Shown here in pieces: positions 1 to 11,689 of a stretch of DNA of 64,000 nt (position 1 is its first letter; the number at the start of each line of letters is the position of its first letter). The stretch lies in contig JAXGGA010003456.1 in NCBI GenBank assembly GCA_038373865.1, forward strand, positions 38,272-102,271, given 5' to 3'. This DNA comes from Uloborus plumipes (lineage: Eukaryota; Arthropoda; Arachnida; Araneae; Uloboridae). Below the pieces are notes generated by a model, which saw only the letters and a program-made list of their open reading frames with translations, ran no database searches and was not told the DNA's origin. The position numbers and the translations under genes are program-made.

Positions 1-1580
1 TCATCTACTAAATGAAACATTCGATTTTCTTTGTTTGTCATTTCTCATTTGCTGAAGATTAAGCAAACAGTTTTGTTCAAATCAAAAGTCTAATTTCTAA
101 ACAAGCGAAAAGATAAAAATACCACCATATCTTAAGCATTTAAGCTCAAACCAATCACATCGGAGATTATTTTAAATTAGATAACTCCGCATTCTGTCTA
201 CTCCAAATGGAAAAATATAAAACAATTGAAGGAATCATTCGTTAATAAACTTGGAATAATATTGAAACGGAGTTCTTCTTCCATAGCGATGGATAATTCC
301 TCCCCGTACGAACGAGGAATAGTAAACAATGGGTCAAGTTAAGTATCTTATTTAAGAATAGAAATGTTTTCCAAAAAATAATTCTGATTTTCATTACAGT
401 TTCTTCGAAGATGGGGATGAATAATTGCTTTCCCATTTTTGCGTCTCAGCTGAAATTGGAAGCAGATTGAAGAAGGACATTTAAATTAAGTAAGCATGTA
501 ATGGATACAGACATAGTGGAACAAATGAGAGAAAGAGAAACAAATTAGGAAAAATGCAAAATGCAAATAGATATAAATTGATTTCGAGATGGATAAAGCT
601 CCGTTGTGATTAGGCACTGTATTTAATCGTTATTCCGAAACGTAATATTAAAAAGATGATTATTATGCAAAATAAATGAAGTAAATAAACTTCTACTTAA
701 AAATAAGATAAAGTCTTGATAATCAAATTGTTTAAGATGATATGTTAAGTGACTGATGCATACTTGGATCATAGTTCCTTAATTTATGTATGCAATTTTA
801 ACATTAAGAGTGATTTTACTGGATAATTCTTTAAGCATACTCGTATATACATATCTATGGAATAATGTGTTTAATGTATGAAATCGTTATAGTTTTCCCC
901 TTTTAGGCATTTTCATTTTGATAGAGACGTCTCTTATTGCAAAAATCATCTCATAAAGACTCCAAATATATTAGGTTCTAGTTTCATCGCATGAACTATA
1001 TGCAGAATATAGATTTTACTTTTATATAAAATAATTAATTTGGAAAACATTGCCATAAAAATATGTATTTCTTTTTCTTTCTGTTTTTTTCATTTTTATA
1101 TCTTAAGAAATGTATCTCCGTTTAGGAAAAAAAATAGTAATTAAATAAATATTGTTTCTAGAAATCTTCAAAGTTAAATTGCATCACATAAAAACCGAAT
1201 TTAAGTGCTTTGAACAAGTTAATGCAATGAAACGAAGATCTATTATTAGGGAACTGTCGATAGGGTGTTTCGTGGAATAGCGATACATCCGTCACCATGG
1301 AATTTCTTTTCTATGAACATACATTTGAATAATGGATTATTTTGAATTAAAATATATTGTTTTGAGAAACTTAAAATAATAATAATAACAGTAATAACCG
1401 GGCGCAGTTGTAATTCAATGACAAAAAAAATAAACAAATAACTTTGAACTACAAAGCAACCTAAAAACGACAATGTTATCAAAACACAAACATTGAAGGA
1501 AGATACATGTAAAATATTAACAATTAAATAGGTCTAATTCAACACGATTGAAATTAAAACATTTCTTTTCTTCATTTCAG
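1..1580. other. AT-rich sequence without recognised gene
   Basis: This stretch lies downstream (3') of the last placed Dscam exon on the minus strand and is probably intron. I see only short A and T runs and no Ig5-like exon, transposase segment or terminal repeat. A short exon without clear motifs could have been missed. Confidence 0.5.
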
Positions 1581-2019
1581 TTGGTAATAAATGGGCCACC
1601 TAAAAATTATTTTTCTTCCTTTTCTTTGGATTTTCGCATTAATATGAAACACAACTGACTGTCATAGATAAAGATTACTGTCGTCAAAATAGGTTTGTAG
1701 TAACTTCTAAATATAATTTGCAGATCTATATTATATTCTTATGGTACAATAGACCTCTGGTCGCAGTGCGCGGCTTGAAAAAGCTCCCCTCTCTCCTTCA
1801 TATTATATTCCTCACATACACAAATTTCATTTTCTTTCTAGGTAACTTAAGTTAGATATTTCTTATTCCAGATGCCTAGTAAATTAAAAAAAAAAAAAAA
1901 ATTGAATTTTGACAAGTTTGAAAATGAAGATGAAGTTTTTGAAAGTGATTTTTAATATTATTTTTGAAATATATAAATTTTGTTAAATCATAGTGTGTAT
2001 TATCTGTTATTTTTTTATA

Positions 2020-3237
2020 CACTGAAGTGACAAAAGTCATGGGATACCTCTTAATATCGTGTCGGCCCTCCTTTTGCCCGGCGAAGTGCAACAACTCGAC
2101 GTGGCATGGACTCAACAAGTCGTTGGAAGTCTTCTGCAGGAATATTGAGCCATGCTGTCTCGATAGACGTCCATAATTGTGAAAGCGTTGATGGGGCAGG
2201 ATTTTGGGCACGAACAGACCTCTCGATGGTGTCCCATAAATGCTCAATGGGATTCATGTCGGGCGATCTAGGTGGCCAAATCATTCGTTGGAATTGTCCA
2301 GAATTTTCTTCAAACCAATTGCGAACAGTTGTGGCCCGGTGACATGGCGCATTGTCATCCATAAAAATCCCATCGTTGTTTGGGTACATGAAGTCCATGA
2401 ATGGCTGCAAGTGATCTCCAAGTAGCTGCACATAAGCATTTCCAGTCAATGTTCGGTCCAGTCGCACTAGAGGACCAAGTCCATGCCATGAAAAAACAGC
2501 CCACACCATTACGGAGCCACCACCAGCTTGAACAGTGCCTTGCTGACAATTTGGGTCCATGGCTTCGTGGGGTCTGCGCCACACTCGAACCCTACCATCG
2601 GCTCTTACCAGCTGAAATCGTGACTCATCGGACCAGGCCACGGTTTTCCATTCATCTAGGGACCAACCGATATGCTCACGTGCCCACGAGAGTCGCTGCA
2701 AGCGATGTCGTTCTGTCAGTAAAGGCACTCGAGTCGGTCTTCTGCTGGAATAGCCCAAGAAATCCAAATTTCTCCGCACAGTTCTAGCAGACACGTCCAT
2801 TGTACGTCCCACATTGATTTCTACGGTGATTTGACGCAGTGTTGCTTGTCTGTTAGAATTTACGACTCTTTGCATACGTCGCCGGTCTCGATCTTTAAGT
2901 GCAGGCGGTCGACCACTGCGCTGTCCATGGTGGGATGTTATGCCTGAAATTTCATACTCGCGGCACACTCTTGACACAGTGGATCTGGGAATGTTGAATT
3001 CTCTAACGATTTCCGAAATGGCATGACCCATGCGTCTAGCTCCAACTAACATTCCGCGTTCAAAGTCTGTTAATTCACGTCGTGCGGTCATCATCACGTT
3101 AAAACCTCTTCACATGAATAACTTGAACAGAAATGAAAGCTCTGTAAAAGCACTGCGCATTTATACCTGTTCTATGCGATGCTACTGCCATCTGAAAATT
3201 TGCATATTGCTATCCCATGACTTTTGTCACTTCAGTG
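2020..3237 (-). mobile_element. Tc1-like DD36E transposon, copy A, complete
   Basis: The element has terminal inverted repeats of about 27 bp that begin CACTGAAGTGACAAAAGTCA at both ends, and it is flanked by TA dinucleotides (2018-2019 and 3238-3239), the target duplication of the Tc1/mariner superfamily. It encloses one intact transposase frame on the minus strand. It is 1218 bp, the same length as copy B at 41877-43094, from which it differs at about seven positions by eye. Both termini and the gene are intact, so it looks potentially autonomous or only recently silenced. Confidence 0.93.
2051..3094 (-). CDS. Tc1-family DD36E transposase (copy A)
   Basis: This intact 347-residue frame encodes the enzyme that would cut and rejoin its own element through a DDE/RNase-H fold. 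The first ATG is at 3094, with a second directly after it; the open frame extends one GTG codon further but ATG is preferred. A helix-turn-helix region lies at about residues 23-47 (SEIVREFNIPRSTVSRV), a GRPP motif at about 61-64, and GGGSVMVW at about 191-198. The catalytic residues are D156 (WSDESRF), D247 (DNAPCH) and E284 (NPIEHLW). There are 36 residues between the second D and the E, so this is a DD36E type (the 'Incomer' group, from memory) and not classical DD34E. The length is normal for Tc1 transposases and no break is visible. Confidence 0.93.
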   Translation of the reverse strand: MMTARRELTDFERGMLVGARRMGHAISEIVREFNIPRSTVSRVCREYEISGITSHHGQRSGRPPALKDRDRRRMQRVVNSNRQATLRQITVEINVGRTMDVSARTVRRNLDFLGYSSRRPTRVPLLTERHRLQRLSWAREHIGWSLDEWKTVAWSDESRFQLVRADGRVRVWRRPHEAMDPNCQQGTVQAGGGSVMVWAVFSWHGLGPLVRLDRTLTGNAYVQLLGDHLQPFMDFMYPNNDGIFMDDNAPCHRATTVRNWFEENSGQFQRMIWPPRSPDMNPIEHLWDTIERSVRAQNPAPSTLSQLWTSIETAWLNIPAEDFQRLVESMPRRVVALRRAKGGPTRY

Positions 3238-3474
3238 TATATTTGATGTTATTTATTTCTTACAATCTCATTATTTAGTCATTTTTCTGTTACAATTGGT
3301 ATGAATCAGTTTTATTTTAATTGCATCAGTTTTGATGTTTATATAATTTTAAATCAGTATGAATTTGTATCATCATGTCAAGTGCCACATTTATTTTGTC
3401 ATATTCAGCAAATAAAAGATTAAATCCACATGTTTTCATTGAATTCATTTAGTGGCCCATTCATTACCTTCGAT

Positions 3475-3510
3475 GGCCCATTCAACCCCATAGGTGGGGT
3501 TGAATGGGCC
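3475..3510. repeat. Perfect 16-bp stem hairpin
   Basis: GGCCCATTCAACCCCA at 3475-3490 pairs perfectly with its inverted copy at 3495-3510 across a TAGG loop. The stem shares its GGCCCATTCA core with the repeated motif at 3451 and 3670, so it is probably part of the same older transposon end. Confidence 0.6.
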
Positions 3511-4164
3511 AAATTTCAAAATTTTTATTTTCTATTATAATTCATTATAGACAGGTGCTAATCCAACTTTTATGACTTTTTTAGATAGCCAGATAAGTAA
3601 AGTAACTAAAACACCAATTTAGAGTTAAAACAAAGTGTTAGAAAAAATTACAAAAATTCAAAACCAAAAAGTGGCCCATTCATTACTACTCTCCCCTATG
3701 TTCTTTGATTATCTTGTTGTTTTAAGATGTAAGCAGAATGCTTGTATATTACATTTATTTGGCTTTATGTCGCTGAGAGTTTTAATTTTTCATATGTATG
3801 TCGGTAATACCCTAACATTTGTAGTCAGTTAGTGCCTATTATTTTCTTTTTTAGAGCTTCTTAGTGTTTTATTTTGCTCGGAGAACGTTGCAGGCGTTCG
3901 AAGCAATGTGTATACCTGGCATACGTACAGTAAAAATATATGTACCTTCATTCTAAAAAATGTTGCTATTTTACACCAAAAATCTGAAAAAAGGATGACA
4001 TTTCAACCAGTTTGAAGCACACAGTAATATGTTTTCTAAGTAGTTTTTAGTGACATGTGGCTTGGATTGCATCTTAGAAAGCTAGAGGTATTTCTTAGAA
4101 TGTTTCAGGACGAGCGGATATCAATTTGTTAATTATATAATTCACGGGTTGTACTTGTGTGTGT

Positions 4165-4177
4165 GGGGGGGGGGGGG
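4165..4177. repeat. Poly-G tract
   Basis: Thirteen Gs follow a short GT run, about 100 bp beyond the donor of the Ig4 exon. Similar G tracts occur at 6870-6881, 26347-26357 and 61657-61665. Confidence 0.8.
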
Positions 4178-4278
4178 TCAACCTTGTATAATTAGGCACT
4201 TAATTATATTCTGCGTTAAATAAAACTCAAATCAAATATGTCACTGTCTGCAATAATTCAAATAGTTCTTCCAATTAC

Positions 4279-4548
4279 CTGATATTTTAAGCTCTGTGGT
4301 GCCTTGAGCTGCATCCATGTCGTTGTAAACAAAGCATTGATACATCCCTCTGTCCTCTCTTCTTACCGATGTGATATGTAGAACATCTCGAGAAAGGAGA
4401 CGCACACGAGACGAAGGGGAGAGCTGCCTTTGATCCTTCTTCCACGTGATTGTATGCACGGGATAACCAGTAACGTTGCAGTTGAATGTTGCTTCTTGTG
4501 CTATATTCAGAACCTGGTGTGGAGGTCGAATATGAACAGAGAGCGGAG
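4279..4548 (-). CDS. Dscam: Dscam exon encoding Ig domain 4
   Basis: This 270-nt internal exon encodes one complete immunoglobulin domain of a Dscam-type receptor. The translation begins APLSVHIRPP and shows the Ig signature: Cys in FNCNVTG, Trp in ITWKKD, and the second Cys in DRGMYQCFVYND. It closely resembles Dscam Ig4 (APLSAHI...TFTCNV...KGMYQCFVRND in insects, from memory). The acceptor is CTTTACAG just before 4548 and the donor is GTAATT after 4279. It starts and ends in phase 1, which fits the phase-1 end of the exon at 7793-7968. The protein is expected at the cell surface in neurons and perhaps blood cells; that role is known for the family, not shown here. Confidence 0.93.
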
Positions 4549-4789
4549 CTGTAAAGAGGTACATATGGAAAACATTTATTTTGACACTTGTAAAATGTTT
4601 GTTTGATATTTGAAGCAGGTTTTGGGCATTCTAATTACTTTTCAGTTTAATAAAATGTTGCGTATATGTATTTGATACTGCTACGTTTTCAGTTAAAACA
4701 AAGATATTCAAAATGCACACTAACATACAAATCTTATTGAAAAGATAGCTGCAAGCATAAATAAATAATAAATCATTATTTGCTATTAA

Positions 4790-5251
4790 TAGGCTTGGGA
4801 GATTTCTGAATGATCAACCGGGACACCGGAATGCACCTCCTTCCCCCAGAGCTTCTCCGGAATTCAAGGGTGCTTACTCTTGACTAGTTTTTAGAGTGTT
4901 TTAATGGATTGATTATTTTCAGTGCTAATTAAATCTGAGTTTGTTATCCCTGGCTGTTATTTCATATTTTTGTGCAGTAAATTTTTCTCGTGCTGTCATA
5001 ATGGTAATAAAGAAGTCAAACCTCTCGAATGGCACCGCTGTTTTGATAGTGATTAATATGACTTTATTACATGACAAAAGCAACAAGGTAAATGTTACAA
5101 GTGCCAAAGTAATTTTCCTAAATAATCCTTCACGTTTCTTTTTTTGGACTTTTTGGTCCCCTGTAATTAAATTTATCACTTGACGAAACGTGAAGTACTT
5201 TGGCCGGGACACCTGGACTTTGTCAGAAAACCAAGACGTCTTGCAAGCCTA
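4790..5251. mobile_element. hAT-like MITE, 462 bp
   Basis: The element starts TAGGCTTG and ends CAAGCCTA, an inverted pair. It is bracketed by an 8-bp direct repeat, GCTATTAA at 4782-4789 and GCTATTAT at 5252-5259 (7 of 8 identical), the duplication size of hAT transposons. No transposase motif is visible inside, so it is non-autonomous. It lies in the 3.2-kb intron between the Ig3 and Ig4 exons. Confidence 0.65.
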
Positions 5252-5259
5252 GCTATTAT

Positions 5260-7792
5260 ACTTGCTTTGCCGTTGGTTTGTAGGATAAACTTTTTAATCG
5301 TTGAAAAAGCGAAACAAAATTATGTTTTCGATTTCCGTGTTTTAATAAGTGTTTGTGTTTCTTTTGTTCACATATAGATGAGCTGCACTTTTTAGTTACT
5401 TTTTTCTTTGCTTTCCTCACTTTCTGTGTATTGTTTATCACTTTAGATCCCTAGACAAAATTTTAAATATTTATGTGGACCATTCAAGTTTCGATCGTGA
5501 GCATCTAGGAGCACAACCCCTCTAAGTATCATAATTAAATAAAAAAATAAATTCAAATAACAATAAATAAGATTTGGCTGAGAGGAGGACTAAGCCCACC
5601 TCATTTTAGAGCACATAATTCAGTATGACATAAACACATTTTAAAAATGCTTTTCTTCTCTTGATTTTCTAAACATGTCTCTTATTCTCACCGAAAACAG
5701 AAACCTATGATAAGTTATACAATGCTGAATCCGGTTAACTTCCTGCTAAGAATTCACGTGTTTGAAATAATGGTGAAGCGATGAATTGTTCAATGTCTTG
5801 CTGCCATACGAAATATTAAGTATGCCTGGGATTTCCTGTACATGCCAAGAAGTGGGTTAAGGCGGAAGTCGTAATTGAAAACGAGAAAGTGGTGAAACAT
5901 GCAGAATAAAATGGTGGATAGTACTGAAAGAGTCAGTTCGACGTTTGGATTTCTTACGTGAAAACGCCAGTGTCTGGAAAGGTCTCCATTTCCTGAAACA
6001 CGGATTCTAATCTTTGGTACGTGCTTAATAGTTCTGGTCACATTAGTATGCCTTTACAATAAAGCCTGCATTCCTCATTGGAGGAATGGTTTTTAACCAA
6101 TTACTTCAATAAAGTGTCTAAAGTGTATGAACACAGAAAAGCAATTTCACGCTGATGAGAATTAATCATTACATTAGATATAATTAGAAATCAAAAAGTT
6201 CGCATAGAACTAACCCAGCCATCTTTTCCGTATTTCAGCCTAAATTATCTAAAAGAGCAGCTTTATCTTCTCTTTTGATCGCCATAGACTGCAAATTTGC
6301 TTAATAATATAATCAGGTGGATTAAAGGGGTCATATCGAAGTAATAAATTGTTATAACTTCGAAACAAATTGAGGAATAAGTGTAAACTTTTGATTCCAA
6401 CTTTTAAATGTTCAAGCGTTTCTACATTATGAACCAAGAAAACCAGTTTTCCCTATTTTCATCATACATGTTCTCAGGGATATCCCTCTTTCTTGATTAT
6501 TTTAGGCTAAGCATTAGTTTTGAATATATAGATGGGGTTGAATTTTAAAGAGAGTTCAAGATTTTAAACTCACAATATTTTATTTAATGAAAAAAAAATT
6601 TTTCTCTGTAAGGAGAATTAAAAAAATAAATCTGAGTACCTTTTAAAACTTTCTGTTTAGTTATATTTAACAGAAATTTCATCAGATTGACCGTACAAAA
6701 ATCTCTTCACGTGTTTCAAGAACATTTTTTGAATAACCCTCAACATCCCTCCAAGCTGGATTAATTTTATATAACACTTTAGAATTATATATGACATTGT
6801 TTGAATTCGTATGGATTCGGATTTTACATAAGAATTTGCAAGAATATTGCCGGAAGCTATTTGAGGGGCGGGGGGGGGGGGCAAGATATAGTTTCATGTT
6901 ATTTTACCCGACGCGCGACGCCAAGCTGCCGATATCTACGGATATTTTGGGATGAATGTCAGAAATATTGCGCGCAATTTTAACCGTACTAAATGTTCAA
7001 AAATCTAGTTAAAAAGAAATTTCGTAAACACAGTTTAACTCACAGTTCAAGATCTCATTACTACTTACTTATTGTTTTTTAAATTATTTTTCAAAGTTTT
7101 TTTCATTACGAAATAGCTCAACAACAAACAATTTGCATTACTTTTTAAAATTTTAAAATAATGCCAAGGCGTGTTGTACTTTTTTTTTTTGTTTCAGATT
7201 TTTATTATGCAGGTTGCACAACATTTCTTTTTAAATAAAAGAAGTAAATAAATAAAGGAAAAAGAGGCTTCAAATTGCACACCTCAAGGGTCCAAAGTAT
7301 TTTTGTATTCATATTCTAGATTCATCAGTAAATCGCACTCCGAGACATATAGAAAAGTACTTTTACATCCATAAATAATTATGATTGCAGATACAGTTAA
7401 AAAAAAAAAAAACATTTTTATACCAATCCAAAACTAAACTGTATATGTCTAACACGAAATGTACGAAATATATACCAAGACAGTATTTTTTTTTTTTTTT
7501 AACAAAAATCAAAGGAAAAGATTCATGCAAAATATTAAATTATTAATAATACAAAATTATTAATTCTATAAAATAAGACATGATGACAATTTATGTGTAC
7601 TTCACATTTGATGTATTTCAAGTTCACAAAAAAAAAAAAAAAAAAAATCGTTAAAAAAATACATTCGGTAAAATATAAAATCCTACAAAATTATTCTCTT
7701 TAAAAATAAATGTAAAAAAAAAAAAAAAAATGTGTCAGGAGAGAGAGAAAATATCTTCTTAATGTGTGGGAGAAAAGAGAGCACGACTTTAC
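5260..7792. other. Dscam intron remainder, AT-rich
   Basis: This part of the intron between the second-half Ig3 exon and the Ig4 exon holds several A and T runs (for example 7488-7500, 7629-7647 and 7713-7729) and a 12-G tract at 6870-6881. I see no transposon ends or coding motif in it. Confidence 0.5.
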
Positions 7793-7968
7793 CTGTTACA
7801 ATGAGGGCACTCTCTATTCTTCGTTCCCCGATGCTGTTCCGAACAATGCATTGATATTTTCCCGCATCTGAATGCATCACTCTTTTGATGTTCAATGTTC
7901 CTTGACTAATCCAAATGCGTCCATCTTCCGTTACGGGTCTTAAACCTCCGTTGACGTCTTTCATCCAT
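7793..7968 (-). CDS. Dscam: Dscam exon encoding second half of Ig domain 3
   Basis: This 176-nt exon starts in phase 2 and ends in phase 1. The acceptor is TATTTTTAG before 7968 and the donor is GTAAAG after 7793. It reads WMKDVNGGLRP, then ISQGTLNIKRV, and closes with the Ig signature DAGKYQCIVRN and the strand ESALIVT. The first two bases of its opening Arg codon come from the exon at 22484-22601, giving ...PTYR-WMKD and placing the domain's Trp just after the junction. It corresponds to constant exon 7 of insect Dscam1. A 5-kb transposon begins only about 70 bp upstream of its acceptor. Confidence 0.93.
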
Positions 7969-8217
7969 CTAAAAATATGAAGCATGTGAAATAAGACGCA
8001 AATGAAATGAGTAAAATATATTTCATAGCTTAAAAGAATGTGAGCCAATATTTAGAAAAGTGCCAATTTGAAGTTGGAGTTTTCTGAAAAAAAAATGTTT
8101 TTGCAGAAAGAAATTAATATTGGATTTTAAGTCTAAATTGGGTCTAAAAGCAAGGAAAAAAAAGGGGGAGGTCAAGGAAGTTATTTACCCCCTCTTTAGA
8201 TCACTTACTTTTAAGCC

Positions 8218-8376
8218 GTTACAGATCTGATGAGTGTTACAGATCTGATGTTAATACGAGTTACAGATCTGATGAGTGCTACAGACCTGATGTTAATATG
8301 AGTTACAGATCTGATGACTGTTACAGATCTGATAAGTGTTACAGATCTGATGTTAATATCAGATACAGATCTGCAT
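8218..8376 (+). repeat. Eight-copy subterminal repeat array (left)
   Basis: Eight copies of GTTACAGATCTGATG or close variants start at 8218, 8236, 8260, 8278, 8302, 8320, 8338 and 8362. The spacing is mostly 18 or 24 bp because the linkers alternate between a short AGT type and a longer TTAATA type. Each copy has the palindrome CAGATCTG at its centre, except the variant at 8278. Being next to a transposon end, this is a likely transposase-binding region. Confidence 0.85.
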
Positions 8377-8706
8377 TAATGCTTTCAGTCTTCATTAACA
8401 TCTCTACAAATGATAAACTTTCCTTGTATTTTAACATAGAATTAAGATAGTGATATTAAAATATATATGTATATATTAGCTAAAACATTAAATTTCATCA
8501 TAAAAAAAGCATTTCTTGAAAATAAAAATGAGCGATAATGTTTTTAACTAAAATAAATTATGAGCTTACCAAATCCAAGCTAATTAAACATTTATTTTGT
8601 TTTATGATAAATTATATATATTTTTTTTAAATATGGAATAATCAAATGGCGCCTGGAAACCGGTTGTGGTGAATCCAAAAACATAAAAAAAGGAAGAAAT
8701 ATCAAA

Positions 8707-11046
8707 TCATTTTTTTTCTCGTATCCGCAAAGTTCGTAAATTATAAGAGGAGGTCCGTGGAGGTCTGGACTTAAGCATCATCTGACCTGAAGCACTGTTG
8801 CCCGAGTTATTTTTTGTTTTCTCCAAGAGCCCTATTCTAGAAAATTTAACTGTGGAAGGACTTGAAGAAAAATGTTTGCATGTTTCTTCATACATGCAGC
8901 AGAAACAGCTGAGCAGCCTCAAGGATAACTCTTTAGGCTTTTTACGGCTCCAAGTAGCCTGGTGTAACTTCATCATGTTGGGTATCGGTTCCAATGAACT
9001 TTTAACAATTTTGTCAATTTCTTTGATGTCGTGTTCTGAAACTTCAAAGATTTTGACTTTCAGATCTTCCTTTTCACCCAAGACCTTAAGCAGATCACCA
9101 GCGTTGGCAATATCCCCACCACAAGCTACTGCACGATCAGCGAGATTTTTTATTGTGCCACCTATTGCATCCGCTGCGCCCTTTCCATGCCCAGCTGCCG
9201 AGAAGTTCCATGTCGCCTCTTCAAATGAATATCTTGAGGCATAATGAGTAAGAAGAAAAAAGTTGCTTTTATTCCTATATTGTGGGGTTGGACCATCACT
9301 TGTAAAATGTATCGTATCTACAGTTGGTAGATCTTCTTTGATCATCTTTATTACAGGTTTGAGGTGCGCCCAAATAGCACTGGGATCATGACGCAAAGAA
9401 GATGACACCGAGCAGAAGGATAAGCACTGTTCATTTTTCGATTCGTCATAATCACGGTACTGTCTGCTATTATGATACAGTACCCCTGTATGTAAGGTTA
9501 CTTGGGACTTATTAGCACCAAAGTGCATGGTTTGAATTTCAGAACCAAATTTACAGGTGTAATTTTGCGAAAAGTCGACTAAAATAACCGCTTCATTTTC
9601 TCAGGGAGAACATTTCAATTTTTTCAGAGCACCAAATTGATGTCTCATAATGACGACATGCTTCAGAAAAAGCCCAATTTCATTTTGTGCCTTTTGGATC
9701 AATTCTTTTACAGTACAAACAATTTTTTCTTTCGTTGTAACTCGAATTACTTTGTTTTCTCTATTTTTATCTTTAATGGTCTCTTTTTTTGTTGTCCACT
9801 GGAAATAAAAGGTATCATCATCTTCTTTTAACGAAGTGCCGTTCATCTTTATAGGTAGAATCTTCTTCGCGCATCTTTTACAGTTCACTTCCATGCAATC
9901 CTTATTCTTCTCATCGCAGCAAATTTCAACACACAACTCTTCCGCATCCTTTTCTTTAATTATTTTCAGGAAATTTAACTTCTGGATCAAAAATTCAAAG
10001 TTAGCATGCTTTCTGCATAAACAAGTCTCTCGACTTGTTACTTTTGGTTGGACGATCCAGAAGGGCTTGAACTTGCAAAACATTGCATAGCTGATTTGTT
10101 TAGAACTGCTTTGAAGATATTTTTGGTGGAAATAATTCATGGTGTTTCTGAGGTATATTTTTTGTCTTTTTATTTTATTTCTGGTTATGCAGTCTTTAGC
10201 TCCAGGTGCCGGACAGCTGTTTAGGTCCTCTTCCAAAAATTCTTGCACTGATTTTTGCAACTCTAGATTATTTTTTTGGGCTTTGTAACAACGTTTGAAG
10301 TGTAAACTTTTCATTGTGGAACCCTTTTTGAATTCTTTATATGACACAATATTTTTCATTTGCCCTATCATTCTGTATTTCTTAATAATTTTAGAGGAAA
10401 CTAAATAATTAAACATCCGTTTCTCCTTCTGATTTTGACAAGCCTTCTTCTTTGCATCTGAAAGACCTGACATTAGGGCAAAACCAAGCAGTAAATTTTT
10501 TTTAATGGCAGATGAAACTCGTTTTTTCCCGATAAGCTTTTTTATTTTTTTTCCAGGAGACGGATCAGTATTTTGAGGAGTTTTCATACGATAAACTTGC
10601 TTTCTCAATGCTTCAATCTTCTTGTTTTTCTGCTTAATTGCAGTTTTCATTGATTCATTTTCTCTCTTCACTTTTATATAACTTCGTTTGGCTAATTTTC
10701 TTCCAGCTTGTATTCGTGGAGAACTTTTTCTTCCGATTGTAGATTCTTCCATTATTATTTCATCTTTCTTTATATTTTGTCTTCTCCTATAATTATAAGA
10801 GTCTTTTTTCCATTGTTTCCGCTTCAACTGTTGTTACCTATCAGATAATTGTTCTATATTTTAAATAACCCCAGCCTCTTTCATTCTTTGCTTATATTCA
10901 AGATCCTTTGCTCTTTTCTCGGCTTTCTTTCTTCAGTCATTTTTTCTCTAAATTTCTTAACACGTTCACGACATTTTTTACGTCTTTCCTCTTTCGCTTT
11001 CAGACAGATTTTTATTTGATGTGTTCGTTTTCGAACTTTTCTCCAT
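8707..11046 (-). pseudogene. Broken transposase of the Sola-like element
   Basis: Two long open stretches, 10827-9604 (about 408 codons) and 9600-8707 (297 codons), lie in the same frame and are separated by one TGA at 9603-9601. The first is very basic with coiled-coil-like Lys/Glu-rich segments and later Cys clusters (CLCRKH, CCDEKN, CKRCAKK), suggesting a zinc-binding region. The second has VDFSQNY, TSDGPTPQYRNKSN and HGKGAADAIGGTIK, which look like an RNase-H-type catalytic core shared by a transposon family in invertebrates. Upstream, about 11046-10840, an N-terminal piece with CRERVKKFREKMTEE is split by a frameshift and stops. The longer first stretch opens with TTG, three codons after an in-frame TAA. 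It is not expected to make a working enzyme. Confidence 0.75.
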
Positions 11047-11635
11047 AATAAAATGCAAGTTAAAACTGTAAATGAGAAAATGTATATTGTATAACTGCTT
11101 TACGTCAATCAACTATAAAAATATGACAAATAGTTTATCATGATTTTTGATAGTAAATGATTTTAAAGAATTAAGAAAGTTCACTATATTAAATGGAAAA
11201 TATTTATTGCGCACTATTCCAAAAATAAAATAAAGTAAACCATGGGCTTGATGATGAACAAAATCACTGGCAAAACAGCCAGATTCATGATCAGTATTTG
11301 AAAAAAAAAAAAAAAACAATATTTTCATGTTTATAATTGAAAAATTACAATTTTTGAGCCTGGTAAAAAAATCATTGGCAAAATGAGCAAACATATTCGA
11401 AGGTATGAAAAATTCAAGCACCAAAAAAATTACTAATTAATTATAATTAAAAACTGAATTTCTGCACGATCAGTTGTTCTTATTTTTTTGTTCTACTTTT
11501 TAGGTCATGCAAACTACAAGTGCAGTGATTGTACTAAAATTTACTGCTTTTAATTTTTTAAGAACAAAAATATTAAAATAAATATGCGTAAAAAACACCA
11601 TATAAAAAATCTATTTATCATCAAGACTTAAAGGA

Positions 11636-11636
<1 letters not shown>

Positions 11637-11678
<42 letters not shown>
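11637..11678. repeat. Poly-A tract of about 42 bases
   Basis: An uninterrupted A run directly precedes the SINE. It is on the 5' side of the SINE as read from its promoter boxes, so it is not that SINE's tail and may mark another retroposed end. Confidence 0.85.
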
Positions 11679-11679
<1 letters not shown>

Positions 11680-11689
11680 ATTTTGCAAG

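Larger units (their letters stand above)
1583..3690. mobile_element. Possible unidentified DNA transposon remnant, split by a Tc1 insertion
   Basis: A motif of the form GGTAATAAATGGGCCACC at 1583-1600 recurs inverted at 3451-3468 and 3670-3687, which suggests terminal or subterminal repeats of an older element. Inside it a short frame at about 1872-1955 (+) starts with ATG after a CAG acceptor-like site and ends in the acidic residues FENEDEVFESDF followed by a stop. This could be the last exon of a transposase. The intact Tc1 element at 2020-3237 sits inside it. The family is not recognised and the outer ends are uncertain. Confidence 0.3.

Noticed and set aside
2106..2787. Plus-strand frames at 2.1-2.8 kb and their twins at 42.0-42.6 kb
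   Set aside because: They are antisense or out-of-frame shadows of the intact Tc1 transposases; they recur only because the transposon does.
8218..8376. CRISPR-like array of short repeats
   Set aside because: Spacers are only 3-9 bp and alternate between two types, the DNA is eukaryotic, and the array lies inside a transposon end.
8798..9244. Plus-strand 148-codon frame at 8.8-9.2 kb
   Set aside because: It is antisense to the conserved SDGPTPQYRNKSN and HGKGAADAIGG part of the transposase.
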